From assembly GCA_903919075.1 (NCBI GenBank), contig CAIXGR010000097.1, positions 107,782-171,781 on the forward strand: 64,000 nt of DNA, read 5' to 3'. The notes below the pieces were generated by a model. That model ran no database searches. It was not told the DNA's origin and saw nothing but the letters and a program-made list of their open reading frames with translations. Source of the stretch: an uncultured Bacteroidota bacterium (GTDB lineage Bacteria > Bacteroidota > Bacteroidia > Chitinophagales > LD1). Every line of letters begins with the position of its first letter. Position 1 is the stretch's first letter. This document shows, piece after piece, positions 25,822 to 34,821 of this stretch. The position numbers were made by a program, and so were the translations under genes.

Positions 25822-27312
25822 TTATATTAAGTTATTATAAATTTGTTTATTAATTTCCTTAGCCACTATTTGCCCCGAAATAATTGAAGGAGGAACACCC
25901 GGCCCCGGAACCGTTAACTGCCCGGTAAAAAACAGGTTTTTAACTTTGCGCGAAATCATTTTGGGTTTCAGTATAGCTGTTTGCTTTAAGGTATTGGCCA
26001 AACCGTACGCATTACCTTTGTATGAATGATAATCCTTCTCAAAATCTTTAATACAATAGCTGCGGTTTACTACAATGTTTTCTCTAAAAGCTGTACCAAT
26101 TCTTTTCTCTATTCTTGCCACAATCAAGTCAAAATATTGGGCACGTAAAGCTTCTGTATCTTCAATGCCCGGTGCCAGCGGCATCAATAAAAATAAATTT
26201 TCCATGCCCGGTGGCGCAACTAACGGGTCGGTTTTTGACGGCACACAAACATAAAACAGCGGGTCGCTGGGCCATTTTGGATGGTTATAAATTTCATCAG
26301 CGTGCAGGGCAAAATCGGCATCAAAAAAAAGATTGTGGTGCAGCAGGCCCGGTACCTTTTTATTTACACCCAAATAAAACAATAACGATGAGGGCGACAT
26401 AGTGCGCCCTTCCCAGTAACTACTGTCATACGTTCTATACTCCTTGTCAAGCAAAAATTGCTCGGTGTAATTATAATCGCTACCGGAAACAATAACATCT
26501 GCATCGTAAGTATTATTTACGGTATATACGCGCTTTGCTTTTTTATTATTTATTTCAATTTTAGTAACCTCCTGGTTATACAAAAACTTTGCTCCGTTTT
26601 GCTCGGCAATATTTACCATCGCCCGCACAATCATACTCATTCCGCCCATGGGGTACCAGGTACCTAAAACCAGGTCGGCGTAGTTCATCATACTATACAT
26701 TGATGGTGTTTTATCAGGCGTTGAGCCAAGAAAAAGAACCGGAAATTCGAGCAGGCTGATTAGTGATGGGTTGGTAAACTTTTTTCTTACCTCGCTGCTA
26801 AGCGATTTGAAAATTTGCAGTTGAAAACCTTTGATAATTAAGTTGAGATCGAAATACTCGCTAACCGAATCAGATATGCGGTGAACATAATTGCTCATCG
26901 CGGTTTTATACTTATATTTTGCATCGTGTAAAAACGCTCTAAGCTTAGGGCCGCTACCGGCTTCCTTTTCCTCAAACAACTTAATCAAATCCTCTGCCGA
27001 AGCCGGTACGTTAATAGTTTCACCGTGTTTAAAATAAATTCTGTAGCCGGGGTCAAGGCGTTTAAGGCTGTAAAAATCCGAAGTGCTTTTACCGAACAGG
27101 TTAAAATAGTTTTCAAACACTTCCGGCATCCAATACCAGCTGGGGCCCATGTCAAAAACAAACCCGTCTTTCTCCCAGGTTCGTGCGCGTCCGCCGGCCT
27201 GGTTATTCTTTTCCAGCACAACTACACCATGGCCTGCTTTAGCCAGCAACCCGGCCGCCGATAGCCCCGCAAAACCGCTACCTATCACCAATATCTTTCT
27301 TTTACCATCCAT
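25822..27312 (-). CDS. crtI: Phytoene desaturase (lycopene-forming CrtI type)
   Basis: 496 aa FAD flavoprotein. Dinucleotide-binding GSGFAGLSAAGLLAKAGH (from residue 11), EKNNQAGGRARTWEKDGFVFDMGPSWYWMP, and the C-terminal FFTGQLTVPGPGVPPSIISGQIVA that ends bacterial CrtI proteins. Introduces four double bonds into phytoene. First gene of the minus-strand carotenoid operon; its promoter lies in 27313-27638, shared with the divergent DUF2141-Rieske-flavoprotein operon. Confidence 0.93.
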   Translation of the reverse strand: MDGKRKILVIGSGFAGLSAAGLLAKAGHGVVVLEKNNQAGGRARTWEKDGFVFDMGPSWYWMPEVFENYFNLFGKSTSDFYSLKRLDPGYRIYFKHGETINVPASAEDLIKLFEEKEAGSGPKLRAFLHDAKYKYKTAMSNYVHRISDSVSEYFDLNLIIKGFQLQIFKSLSSEVRKKFTNPSLISLLEFPVLFLGSTPDKTPSMYSMMNYADLVLGTWYPMGGMSMIVRAMVNIAEQNGAKFLYNQEVTKIEINNKKAKRVYTVNNTYDADVIVSGSDYNYTEQFLLDKEYRTYDSSYWEGRTMSPSSLLFYLGVNKKVPGLLHHNLFFDADFALHADEIYNHPKWPSDPLFYVCVPSKTDPLVAPPGMENLFLLMPLAPGIEDTEALRAQYFDLIVARIEKRIGTAFRENIVVNRSYCIKDFEKDYHSYKGNAYGLANTLKQTAILKPKMISRKVKNLFFTGQLTVPGPGVPPSIISGQIVAKEINKQIYNNLI

Positions 27313-27638
27313 GAGGCATATTTGCTATAAAAATTACGCTTGCTATTTTATCAATATGTCCTAAACCTATTGCCCAAACCATCCGGGCATTTAAGTATTT
27401 GCAGGCAAATTGGGTTGTTGCCTCTCAGCAAATGAAAAAAAACCACTTCCTTTCGCATATATTATAAAACGAATATCTTTTTCCGTAAAAGATGAAGCGA
27501 TTCTTTAACAAAATCCTAATATATAACAGATAAAACGCTAAAATGTTCACTCAAAAACCAAAAACTTTACGGTTCAATTTTATCCCGCTTCAAACTGAAC
27601 ATTTGGCAGTTTTTCTTGTTTTTTAATAAATATTTTTC
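27313..27638. promoter_or_regulatory. Divergent promoter region of the two carotenoid operons
   Basis: 326 bases between crtI (minus) and the DUF2141 gene (plus). It contains a perfect 9-base inverted repeat, AAATGTTCA at 27541-27549 and TGAACATTT at 27596-27604, arms 46 bases apart. No exact -7 consensus was found for either side, which fits recognition by an alternative (ECF) sigma factor. The CarH-like regulator and ECF sigma encoded nearby are the natural candidates to act here. Confidence 0.4.
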
Positions 27639-28076
27639 ATGCTCCGGCTATTGGCAATTATTCAAATGGTAGTTTTATGTACTTTTAAAGGGGCCGATGT
27701 AAAACCCGATTTAATTATCAGGCTTAACAACATAAAAAATACTGAGCATGATATATACATATCCGTAAATCGTGAAAATGATGGATTTCCGCATAAACTG
27801 GATATGGTTAAAGGCTTTGTTTTAAATCCGGCCGGAAAAAAAATGCTTGAAGTTACAGTTACCGATTTGCCATTTGGCAAATATGCAGTTACGGTTTTTC
27901 AGGATATGAACGGCAATAAAAAAATGGATACCGGCTTTTTAGGCATACCTACCGAGCCCGTTGCTTTTTCAAATAATGTACACCCCAGGTTTAGTGCCCC
28001 AAAATGGAAAGATTGTGAGTTTGATTATAACGCAAAAAATAATGTAGTTGAAATTAATGGCCTTATCAAGATGTAA
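27639..28076 (+). CDS. DUF2141 family exported protein
   Basis: 145 aa. A short hydrophobic N-terminus (LLAIIQMVVLCTF) is probably a signal peptide. The body shows the DUF2141 pattern: LIIRLNNIKNTEHDIYISV, then LPFGKYAVTVFQDMNGNKKMDTGFLGIPTEPVAFSNN. The DMNGNKKMD loop resembles a Ca2+-binding DxNxNxxxD motif. DUF2141 genes are often found beside carotenoid genes in Bacteroidota; their function is not established. Confidence 0.75.
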   Translation: MLRLLAIIQMVVLCTFKGADVKPDLIIRLNNIKNTEHDIYISVNRENDGFPHKLDMVKGFVLNPAGKKMLEVTVTDLPFGKYAVTVFQDMNGNKKMDTGFLGIPTEPVAFSNNVHPRFSAPKWKDCEFDYNAKNNVVEINGLIKM

Positions 28077-28174
28077 TAACCGGCAAAAAGCTGCTAGGCA
28101 TAACGGGCATTTAAAATTAACCGCGCTTAATTTGATATTTTTACACACATATATTTATTTACTAATTTGAGGTA

Positions 28175-29209
28175 ATGATAACCAACCAGTGGTACTTAGT
28201 TTGCTTTGAAAACGAACTCGAAAAAGGTAAAATCCTTAAACGCAAAATTATTGGCGAAGAGTTGGTAATATTCAAAACCCAAAATGGCAGCGTTGCCGTT
28301 TTGCAGGATAGGTGTTGCCATAGAAACGTGCACCTCTCTTTGGGCTATGTAAAAGGCGAGCATATAAAATGCGGCTATCATGGATGGGAATTTGGCACCA
28401 CCGGCAAATGCGAACACATACCATCGCTGCCACCCGATGAAAAAATACCCAAAGCGGCTTGTATAAAAAGCTACGATGTAGTAGTAAAGTATAAAGCCGT
28501 GTGGGCATATTTTGGCGATCCTGAAAAAAAAGCCGCTACCGAAATACCTCCCTTTCATGAACTGAGCAAGTGGCCCATGGTATACAACTACCATGTAGTA
28601 AAAGGGAACATACAATTAGCAGCCGAAAGCCTTTTCGATTCGCACCACATTAACCACGTGCATAGAAAAAGCATTAAAACACTAATGGGCAACCTGCATC
28701 ATCAAAAGCCCGACTATCATCTTTCAATTACCAACACATCACTTAAAGGATGGTATTTGAGAGATAATGAGAATAGTATTTTAGAAAAAATATACTTTGG
28801 TTTTGATGAAAAAGTAGAAACACATTTTGCATTTTGGTTTCCGAACAGCAGTAAGTTGCACCTGCATTTTCCGGCCCACCTTACCATGCCAGCCAGGCAA
28901 ATGGTTATTTACGAACACTTTTACCAGATAGATGAAGAAAATGTGATGATGATACAAATTACTGCATGGCACCAAATTTTTCAATACACACCCTGGTTTG
29001 CAAAATGGTTTATGCTTAAAAAAAGCATGAAAATTGTTGAAGAAGACATTGCCTTTCTTGAAAGCAACAAATACTGGCACTCTAAAGAAAAATTAAACGA
29101 TTTACTGATAAAACCCGATGAACTAACTTTTGAGTTTACTAAATTGTGGAATAAAAACCTAAAGCAAAATGCTTCGACAACTTATCAAAAAGAAGCTACA
29201 GAATTATAG
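28175..29209 (+). CDS. Rieske non-heme iron oxygenase of the carotenoid cluster
   Basis: 344 aa. Rieske [2Fe-2S] ligands C47-x-H49 and C66-xx-H69 (RCCHR ... CGYHGW), then a catalytic domain whose mononuclear-iron motif is in SLFDSHHINHVH. The family uses O2 and electrons from a ferredoxin/reductase to hydroxylate or oxidise hydrophobic substrates (VanA/CAO-like branch). It overlaps the CrtU/CruE-like flavoprotein gene by 41 bases, so the two almost certainly act on the same carotenoid. In cyanobacteria a Rieske oxygenase (CruH) modifies ring methyls made with CruE; the analogy is suggestive only. Confidence 0.8.
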   Translation: MITNQWYLVCFENELEKGKILKRKIIGEELVIFKTQNGSVAVLQDRCCHRNVHLSLGYVKGEHIKCGYHGWEFGTTGKCEHIPSLPPDEKIPKAACIKSYDVVVKYKAVWAYFGDPEKKAATEIPPFHELSKWPMVYNYHVVKGNIQLAAESLFDSHHINHVHRKSIKTLMGNLHHQKPDYHLSITNTSLKGWYLRDNENSILEKIYFGFDEKVETHFAFWFPNSSKLHLHFPAHLTMPARQMVIYEHFYQIDEENVMMIQITAWHQIFQYTPWFAKWFMLKKSMKIVEEDIAFLESNKYWHSKEKLNDLLIKPDELTFEFTKLWNKNLKQNASTTYQKEATEL

Positions 29210-30665
29210 AATTAACCTTAACAATCCCGATACTTCCCTTCCGCTTAATTTACAACAACCAAAAAGTGTAGCGGTAATAGGCGGCGGTATAGCAGGCATT
29301 AGCGCAGCATGCAATCTTAGCGAAAGGGGGTTCCAGGTACACCTGTACGAAAAGGAAAATTATCTGGGCGGCAAATTAGGCAGTTGGCAATTTCAGTCGC
29401 ACGGCGAAACGTTAAGAACCGACCACGGCTTTCATGGCTTTTTCAGGCAATATCTTAACCTCAGAAATTTTTTGAAAAAAATTGGTGCCGATAAACATCT
29501 TATTCCAATTGGCGACTATACTATTCTTTTTGAAAAAAATAAACGCCAGGGCTTCCAGGCGCTTGATAAAACACCTGTGTTTAACGTATGGGGCCTCCGA
29601 AAATCAGGAATAATAGATTGGAAAACACTTATCAACCCCTACTTATTGCCTTTTATTAATTTGCTGCAATTTGATTTTGCCACTACTTACAAAAAATTCG
29701 ATTCGGAGAGTTTTACCTCATTTGCCAACCGCACCAAAATGAACGATAAGATGCGGCTTGTTTTCAGTTCTTTTTCAAGGGCATTTTTTGCCGAGCCCGA
29801 GGATATGTCGATGGCAGAGCTTATCAAAAGTTTTCATTTTTATTTTTTAAGCAATGAAGATGGCCTGCAATACGACTTTATGGATAATAATTTTCAGGAA
29901 AGCCTTATTTCCTATTGTCAGGAATTTCTTAATAAACACCACGTACAAATTCATTACTCAACACCGGTAAATGAATTAGAAAAAACCGATACCGGATTTA
30001 TGGTTAACAACAAACCATTTAATTATTGCGTGCTGTGCACCGATGTAAAACACACAAAAAATTTAATGGCCAATGCCAAAGGGTTTGAACCGTTTAAAAA
30101 CACCGTATCAAAACTTACTTCACTAAAACAATCAGGCAGGTACGCGGTTCTAAGGCTTTGGACCGACCGGTTTGAATCCGACAATAATCTTCCCGTTTTT
30201 GTTCTTACCGATAGGCTTAAATGCCTTGACAGTGTTACGTTTTACCATAAAGCCGAAAAAGAATCAGCAGATTGGAGTAAAAAAAATAAAGGCGGAATTT
30301 TTGAATTGCATAGCTACTCCGTACCCAAAGATTTAATAACCGATGAAGAAGTAAAGGCACATTTATTAAATGAATTTTACCATTATTTTCCCGAACTGCA
30401 AGGCATGAATATATTACATGAATATTTTCAACACAGAGATGATTTCCCGGGGTTTCATACCAACCAATATGCTAACAGGCCCGAAATAAAAACAGATATT
30501 GCCGGGTTTTATGTAGCCGGCGATTGGGTAAAAATGAATAACTGCACTATGCTAATGGAGGCCGCTTATACATCGGGCGCAATAGCTGCAAACTACATTT
30601 TGCAAACCGAAGCCTTGCAGGAAAATAAATTAGAATCAATGCCCCTTAAAGGAATTTTTGCTTAA
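29169..30665 (+). CDS. FAD-dependent carotenoid oxidoreductase, CrtU/CruE (carotene desaturase/methyltransferase)-like
   Basis: 498 aa. FAD motif VAVIGGGIAGISAACNLSERG (from about residue 34), YEKENYLGGKLGSW, and DHGFHGFFRQYLNLRNFL, a segment I associate with isorenieratene-synthase-type (CrtU/CruE) enzymes rather than CrtI. The C-terminal GFYVAGDWVKMNNCTMLMEAAYTSGAIAAN is the conserved FAD-contacting end. CrtU desaturates beta-rings and shifts a methyl to make aromatic phi or chi rings. Alternatives are a CrtD-type desaturase or another carotenoid ketolase. Translationally coupled to the Rieske gene. Confidence 0.6.
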   Translation: MLRQLIKKKLQNYRINLNNPDTSLPLNLQQPKSVAVIGGGIAGISAACNLSERGFQVHLYEKENYLGGKLGSWQFQSHGETLRTDHGFHGFFRQYLNLRNFLKKIGADKHLIPIGDYTILFEKNKRQGFQALDKTPVFNVWGLRKSGIIDWKTLINPYLLPFINLLQFDFATTYKKFDSESFTSFANRTKMNDKMRLVFSSFSRAFFAEPEDMSMAELIKSFHFYFLSNEDGLQYDFMDNNFQESLISYCQEFLNKHHVQIHYSTPVNELEKTDTGFMVNNKPFNYCVLCTDVKHTKNLMANAKGFEPFKNTVSKLTSLKQSGRYAVLRLWTDRFESDNNLPVFVLTDRLKCLDSVTFYHKAEKESADWSKKNKGGIFELHSYSVPKDLITDEEVKAHLLNEFYHYFPELQGMNILHEYFQHRDDFPGFHTNQYANRPEIKTDIAGFYVAGDWVKMNNCTMLMEAAYTSGAIAANYILQTEALQENKLESMPLKGIFA

Positions 30666-30695
30666 TGCCTGCCTGTTGCAAAACTGAGTTAAAGA

Positions 30696-31460
30696 TCAGC
30701 TAAAAGTTACAGGCTTATAATCGGTGATGTTTACTACGCCAGCCTCTGTGCTTGATAGCAAAGCCATATCAGGGTACTTACGTTTGGCTAATTTTATTAC
30801 TATTCCCTTTGCACGTTTATCCTCGTCATGCGTGTTCACCATGTGCTCGGCATTCAACTGCTTCATAAGTTTTATGGCCGCTTCTTTACCAGGGTTAATT
30901 AAACCACCCAGAAAAAATGGCAAAGTAAACTCTGTAAATGTGGTAATAAGAAGTTTTATATTTAGATGACTGATAGATGCTGCCTGTGCCGGGCTTAACA
31001 TAAAGCCATGTGGGGCGTAAACCACTGCCTGCTCTTTTTTTGCAATAACAATAGCGTGATAAATAGGGTCTATCCACCGGTTAGGCGTAATGCGAGCAAG
31101 TCTTAACTCACCTATATCTGCCCACACATCAGTAGTTGCCGGAATATTGTAACCCTTTGTTACAGGCATTTCATTTTTAATACGCTTTAATGCCGCGGGC
31201 ACAGCCCAAATTGGCTTTTCAGTATTTAGTTCGCGAAGAGTGGGCGTGTGGCAGTGATCGCTGTATGGCTGGGTAACAATAACAAAATCATAGCCGGGTA
31301 CTTTACCGGGTGGTACGGAAGGAGTGTTATGCCATTGTTCATTAAACCACCTGAATCCGTCAACCTCGCTACCGGTTAACCAGGGGTCTAAAAGAAGCGA
31401 AGTGTCGCCCCAGTTAAGCCACCAGGTATTATCCATATTTAATCTTTGAATATTCAGCAT
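30696..31460 (-). CDS. Metallo-beta-lactamase-fold protein with degenerate metal motif
   Basis: 254 aa. MBL-fold pattern: WWLNWGDTSLLLDPWLTG at the start, VIVTQPYSDHCH in place of the HxHxDH motif (Gln and Tyr at the first two His positions, Asp-His kept), VVYAPHGF, and VNTHDEDKRAKG. I know of similar sequences in plants and algae but no defined activity. It ends 31 bases from the CrtU-like gene, convergent with it. It is probably a hydrolase with altered metal occupancy or a non-catalytic fold member; role in the pigment locus unproven. Confidence 0.7.
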   Translation of the reverse strand: MLNIQRLNMDNTWWLNWGDTSLLLDPWLTGSEVDGFRWFNEQWHNTPSVPPGKVPGYDFVIVTQPYSDHCHTPTLRELNTEKPIWAVPAALKRIKNEMPVTKGYNIPATTDVWADIGELRLARITPNRWIDPIYHAIVIAKKEQAVVYAPHGFMLSPAQAASISHLNIKLLITTFTEFTLPFFLGGLINPGKEAAIKLMKQLNAEHMVNTHDEDKRAKGIVIKLAKRKYPDMALLSSTEAGVVNITDYKPVTFS

Positions 31461-31584
31461 TATCCGAAATTTAAAGCAAGCTATTATTGTACAAATATAT
31501 AATTTGGATTTTATGTATTTGCCCCATTAAAGCTGGTTGATAATAAGAAGATAAACCGCTGCTATATTTTCAATTGCCGGCTTA

Positions 31585-32505
31585 CTATTTATACCACTTC
31601 TCATTTTCGCCTAACCCCACCAAAACTTCGCAGCCTTGCCAGAATGTTTCCATTTCATTTGTATCATAACTTTCAGCTGATGAAGCAACCGCTGCTGCAC
31701 CCAGGCTAAAATATTTTCCCGATTCATTGACCGATGTAATTAGTTTTGAAAGCAGCAATCCTGATTTATCGGGGGTGCTGCTTCCTTTAAAAAATTTTGC
31801 CATTGCCGGCAGAATATAATACCATATAAACTTGGTAAAAGGGGCGCTGTTTTTACCCAGTCCTGTTCCTGCAAGTAAGCCTGGGTTAAATGCGTTTACC
31901 AAAACATTGCTTCGGTTATTGCTACGTAGCAGTAAATTAAGTTTGTAGGTAAAAAAAAGAGCGCAAAGTTTACTGGTTACATATCTGGTATTGCCAAGCT
32001 TATTCCAATCGGCTTTGGGGTTATCATGCACATGGGCAAGCAGTTCGGGAGTAGTAAAAGCGGGGTGGCCAAACCGCCCACCACCGGTATTGGGGTCGTG
32101 CGCTGCACTCGAAACAACGGCAATTCTTTCCAAAGTTCTGAATTTAGACAGTAAAAGATTGGTGAGCAGAAAATGCCCTAAAACATTTACACCAAATGTA
32201 AGTTCAAAACCATCTTTCGTGTATTGCGTTGGCTGCGAATATTGAATACCGGCATTACAAATAAGCCCGTAAGGAGCGCCGTTTGTTCTTTCTACAAAAT
32301 CTCTCATACTTTTAAGCGAAGCAAGATCTAATTGCCGGTACGATATATTTTTGCTTCCGGTTTGTGTTTCCAATTTTTGTTTGGCGGCTTCCGCTTTAGC
32401 AGGGTTTCGACAGGCAAGTGTTACTGCATAACCTTGTTGTAATAGATGTTTTGCCGTGGCCCAACCAAGACCCGAATTTGCACCGGTTATAATTACCTCT
32501 TGCAT
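31585..32505 (-). CDS. SDR of the retinol dehydrogenase/protochlorophyllide reductase-like group
   Basis: 306 aa. TGANSGLGWATAKHLL and NAG, then YVTSK (YxxxK) with an upstream SSAAHDP Ser; VTLACRNPAKAEAAK predicts NADP(H) use. The arrangement (long C-terminal half with FNPGLLAGTGL) is that of light-dependent protochlorophyllide reductase and retinol dehydrogenase relatives. In a carotenoid locus a role on carotenoid or apocarotenoid alcohols/aldehydes is attractive but not shown; there are no other chlorophyll genes here. Confidence 0.75.
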   Translation of the reverse strand: MQEVIITGANSGLGWATAKHLLQQGYAVTLACRNPAKAEAAKQKLETQTGSKNISYRQLDLASLKSMRDFVERTNGAPYGLICNAGIQYSQPTQYTKDGFELTFGVNVLGHFLLTNLLLSKFRTLERIAVVSSAAHDPNTGGGRFGHPAFTTPELLAHVHDNPKADWNKLGNTRYVTSKLCALFFTYKLNLLLRSNNRSNVLVNAFNPGLLAGTGLGKNSAPFTKFIWYYILPAMAKFFKGSSTPDKSGLLLSKLITSVNESGKYFSLGAAAVASSAESYDTNEMETFWQGCEVLVGLGENEKWYK

Positions 32506-32616
32506 AGCGCATATGTTTACAGGTAAATATCCGCTTTATGCAGGTAGCATTTAATGATTAACTTCATTAGCTTGCGTTATAATATTTGTCCGTCGTTCCA
32601 TTTAAGCCATCAATTC

Positions 32617-33147
32617 TTAATTATAAACTGAAGAGTGGGTAATGCCTAAACCTTTCAGTTTATTCTGCAATTCTTTTTTAGCAAAAAATATTCTGCTTTT
32701 TACGGTGCCCAACGGTAGCTTTAATTTTCTGGCTATTTCATCATATTGAAAACCGTTGTAATGCATCATAAATGGCCCTGTAAAATCTTTACTTACTCCT
32801 TCCATAGCTTTGTTAATGGTTTCTTCCAGCAACAAGCGTTCCGCCCCGTTTCTTTCAACCAGTCTTGAATTATTGGTAATAAACAAATCATCAAGGCTAC
32901 CGGTGCTATTTTTACTTATTTTTTTCTGCCTGTAGTTATTAATAAAAATATTACGCATAATGGTAAATAGCCATCCCTTAATATTTGAACCCTCGCTAAA
33001 TTTATCCTGATTAGAAAGCGCCCTGTAAAACGTATCCTGTATCAAATCATTTGTTTCTTCGTTGTTTTGCGTAAGCCTAAAGGCAAAAGGCCGAAGTAGC
33101 TGTTCATATTGCAGTAAGTCTGATGGGGGTTGAAATGCTGCTATCAT
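32617..33147 (-). CDS. ECF-type RNA polymerase sigma factor
   Basis: 176 aa with sigma region 2 (LLRPFAFRLTQNNEETNDLIQDTFYRALSNQDKF ... IKGWLFTIMRNIFINNYR) and region 4 (GPFMMHYNGFQYDEIARKLKLPLGTVKSRIFFAKKEL). No anti-sigma gene is adjacent. It is followed by the CarH-like regulator in the same direction after a 174-base spacing. In other bacteria light-induced carotenoid genes are driven by an ECF sigma (CarQ, LitS), so it probably transcribes the crt operons. Confidence 0.9.
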   Translation of the reverse strand: MIAAFQPPSDLLQYEQLLRPFAFRLTQNNEETNDLIQDTFYRALSNQDKFSEGSNIKGWLFTIMRNIFINNYRQKKISKNSTGSLDDLFITNNSRLVERNGAERLLLEETINKAMEGVSKDFTGPFMMHYNGFQYDEIARKLKLPLGTVKSRIFFAKKELQNKLKGLGITHSSVYN

Positions 33148-33177
33148 TTTGTTTAATTTATTTTATAAATAATTAAA

Positions 33178-33185
33178 CAAATGTA
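33178..33185 (-). promoter_or_regulatory. -7 promoter box (TACATTTG) for the ECF sigma gene
   Basis: Exact TAnnTTTG match on the minus strand 30 bases upstream of the sigma gene ATG. Confidence 0.45.
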
Positions 33186-33321
33186 AGGTTATAATTCATT
33201 ATTGGGTATATTTTGTGTAATTTTTTTGTTAAAAAATTAAACGTTATTCACGCCTCAATTAGTACACGATAATGCAAACTCGAGAAGAATTACAATAAAA
33301 TTGAGTAATGTTTGGCCTCGC

Positions 33322-34197
33322 TTAGCCTATTGCCGCCAAAAGCGATTCAATAGAGGTTACCGGTTTGCAGTTAAGTGGAATTTTTATATCACCAGCTGCT
33401 ACCTGCGCACCACCCGCAATTATTTTACAATGCGGAAAGGCGGCACAAAGCTTTTCCAGATATTCCTCAAAAGTTATTTGCCCGTTAGAAACTGTTTGAT
33501 AGGTTACTAAAAAATCAGGGTTAAATGCTTGATTAATGTATTCAAGCTCATTAAAGGGTAACGAGCTACCTAAGTAAACCACTTCGTGGTTGTACTTGCG
33601 CAGAATATATTCTGTGAACAGCAAAAGCAGTTCGTGTGTTTCTCCTTCCGGAAGGAATAGAATAAATTTTTTCGGATTCTCATTTTTTTCTCCAAAAACA
33701 GAATCAATTGCTACACAAATTTTTCGGCGGATTAGGTTTGAAATAAAATGTTCCTGCACTACCCTAACCGAACCCGTTAGCCACATCACGCCTGTGCGCA
33801 TCAAAAAAGGGAATATCAGTTCAACAAAAGATTTTTCAAAACCAAGTTTCAAAATAGCTGTCGAAAGCGTTTTCTCAAAGCGTTTTTCATCAAAATCAAG
33901 CATTGCAAGAATAAGCGCATCAAGCAAATCGTTGGGTAAGAAAGCCTCTTCGTGAATTTTCAAAACCATGTTTGATAATTCATCTTTCTTTAACGTTGCT
34001 ATTTTCGAAATTTTCATTCCGTTGCGGTTAAGGGAAGCAACTTTAATAATCAGCTTAAGCTGTTCATCTGTATAGTAACGAATATTAGTATCTGTTCTTT
34101 CGGGCTTCAAAAAACCATAGCGCTGCTCCCAAATGCGAAGTGTATGGGCCTTCAGTCCTGATAAAGTTTCTACATCTTTTATTGAATATTGGCCCAT
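33322..34197 (-). CDS. CarH/LitR-type MerR regulator with B12-binding photoreceptor domain
   Basis: 291 aa. N-terminal MerR DNA-binding domain (YSIKDVETLSGLKAHTLRIWEQRYG, residues 4-28, with wing IRYYTDEQLKLI), then a four-helix bundle and Rossmann B12-binding domain. Diagnostic residues: W139-x9-E149-H150 (WLTGSVRVVQEH), the motif of CarH that surrounds the upper face of adenosylcobalamin, and His188 in EGETHELL at the lower axial-ligand position. In the dark such proteins bind DNA as tetramers and repress carotenoid genes; light breaks the Co-C bond and releases DNA. The location at the crt locus fits exactly. Confidence 0.85.
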   Translation of the reverse strand: MGQYSIKDVETLSGLKAHTLRIWEQRYGFLKPERTDTNIRYYTDEQLKLIIKVASLNRNGMKISKIATLKKDELSNMVLKIHEEAFLPNDLLDALILAMLDFDEKRFEKTLSTAILKLGFEKSFVELIFPFLMRTGVMWLTGSVRVVQEHFISNLIRRKICVAIDSVFGEKNENPKKFILFLPEGETHELLLLFTEYILRKYNHEVVYLGSSLPFNELEYINQAFNPDFLVTYQTVSNGQITFEEYLEKLCAAFPHCKIIAGGAQVAAGDIKIPLNCKPVTSIESLLAAIG

Positions 34198-34314
34198 TTA
34201 ATTTATCGGTTTATTTCACAATAATTTTCTGAAAATCTTAAAGCACATGCATCATCAGTAGCAACTTTTATTCGGGTTAAATCGCGCTTTTATAAAACCA
34301 TACAAGTGCTTACC

Positions 34315-34812
34315 TCAAAATTGGCCAAATACTTTTTCCATAGCTTCAAAACGGTAATCAAATATTTTTTGCAGTTGCTTTTTTATAATTATCGAATTAG
34401 CAATATCGCCAAAAAAGCCTAATGGGGGCTTATAATTCACAATGTCAGTCATTAATACGCCATCATCTGTTTTTTCTAGCCTGTGTTGGTGGTGCCATAA
34501 ACTGTAAGGGCCAATGCGCTGCTCGTCCACAAAAAATTCGTACTCGCTTACATGCGTAATTTCGGTAACCCATAGCATTTTAATTCCAAGCAGCGGTGTT
34601 ATATTATACTTTATTATCATGCCGGGGTACATTTTTGCCGGCAGCTCTGGTTTTTTAATATCAAACCCCATATAGGCTGGCGTAATTTTTTTCAGGTTTG
34701 CTGGCGAAGAAATAAAATCCCACACTTCATTTAAGCTGGCAGGTATTTTCTGTGTTTTTATCAAAGTGTAACAGCCCATAGTTTCTGTATTAATTATATA
34801 CCCGCAAATCAC
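34315..34812 (-). CDS. SRPBCC (START-like) ligand-binding protein
   Basis: 165 aa as given; an alternative start at 34779 (MGCYTLIKTQKI) removes 11 non-conserved residues and may be the real one. SRPBCC pattern: KIPASLNEVWDFISSPANLKKITPAYMGFDI, MYPGMIIKYNI, WVTEITHVSEYEFFVDEQRIGPYSLWHHQH and the final helix. Proteins of this type bind hydrophobic ligands and are found beside MerR/CarH genes and folE in Bacteroidota pigment loci. The gene begins 9 bases after the folE stop, on the same strand. No known enzyme activity. Confidence 0.8.
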   Translation of the reverse strand: MICGYIINTETMGCYTLIKTQKIPASLNEVWDFISSPANLKKITPAYMGFDIKKPELPAKMYPGMIIKYNITPLLGIKMLWVTEITHVSEYEFFVDEQRIGPYSLWHHQHRLEKTDDGVLMTDIVNYKPPLGFFGDIANSIIIKKQLQKIFDYRFEAMEKVFGQF

Positions 34813-34821
34813 GGCAATAAC

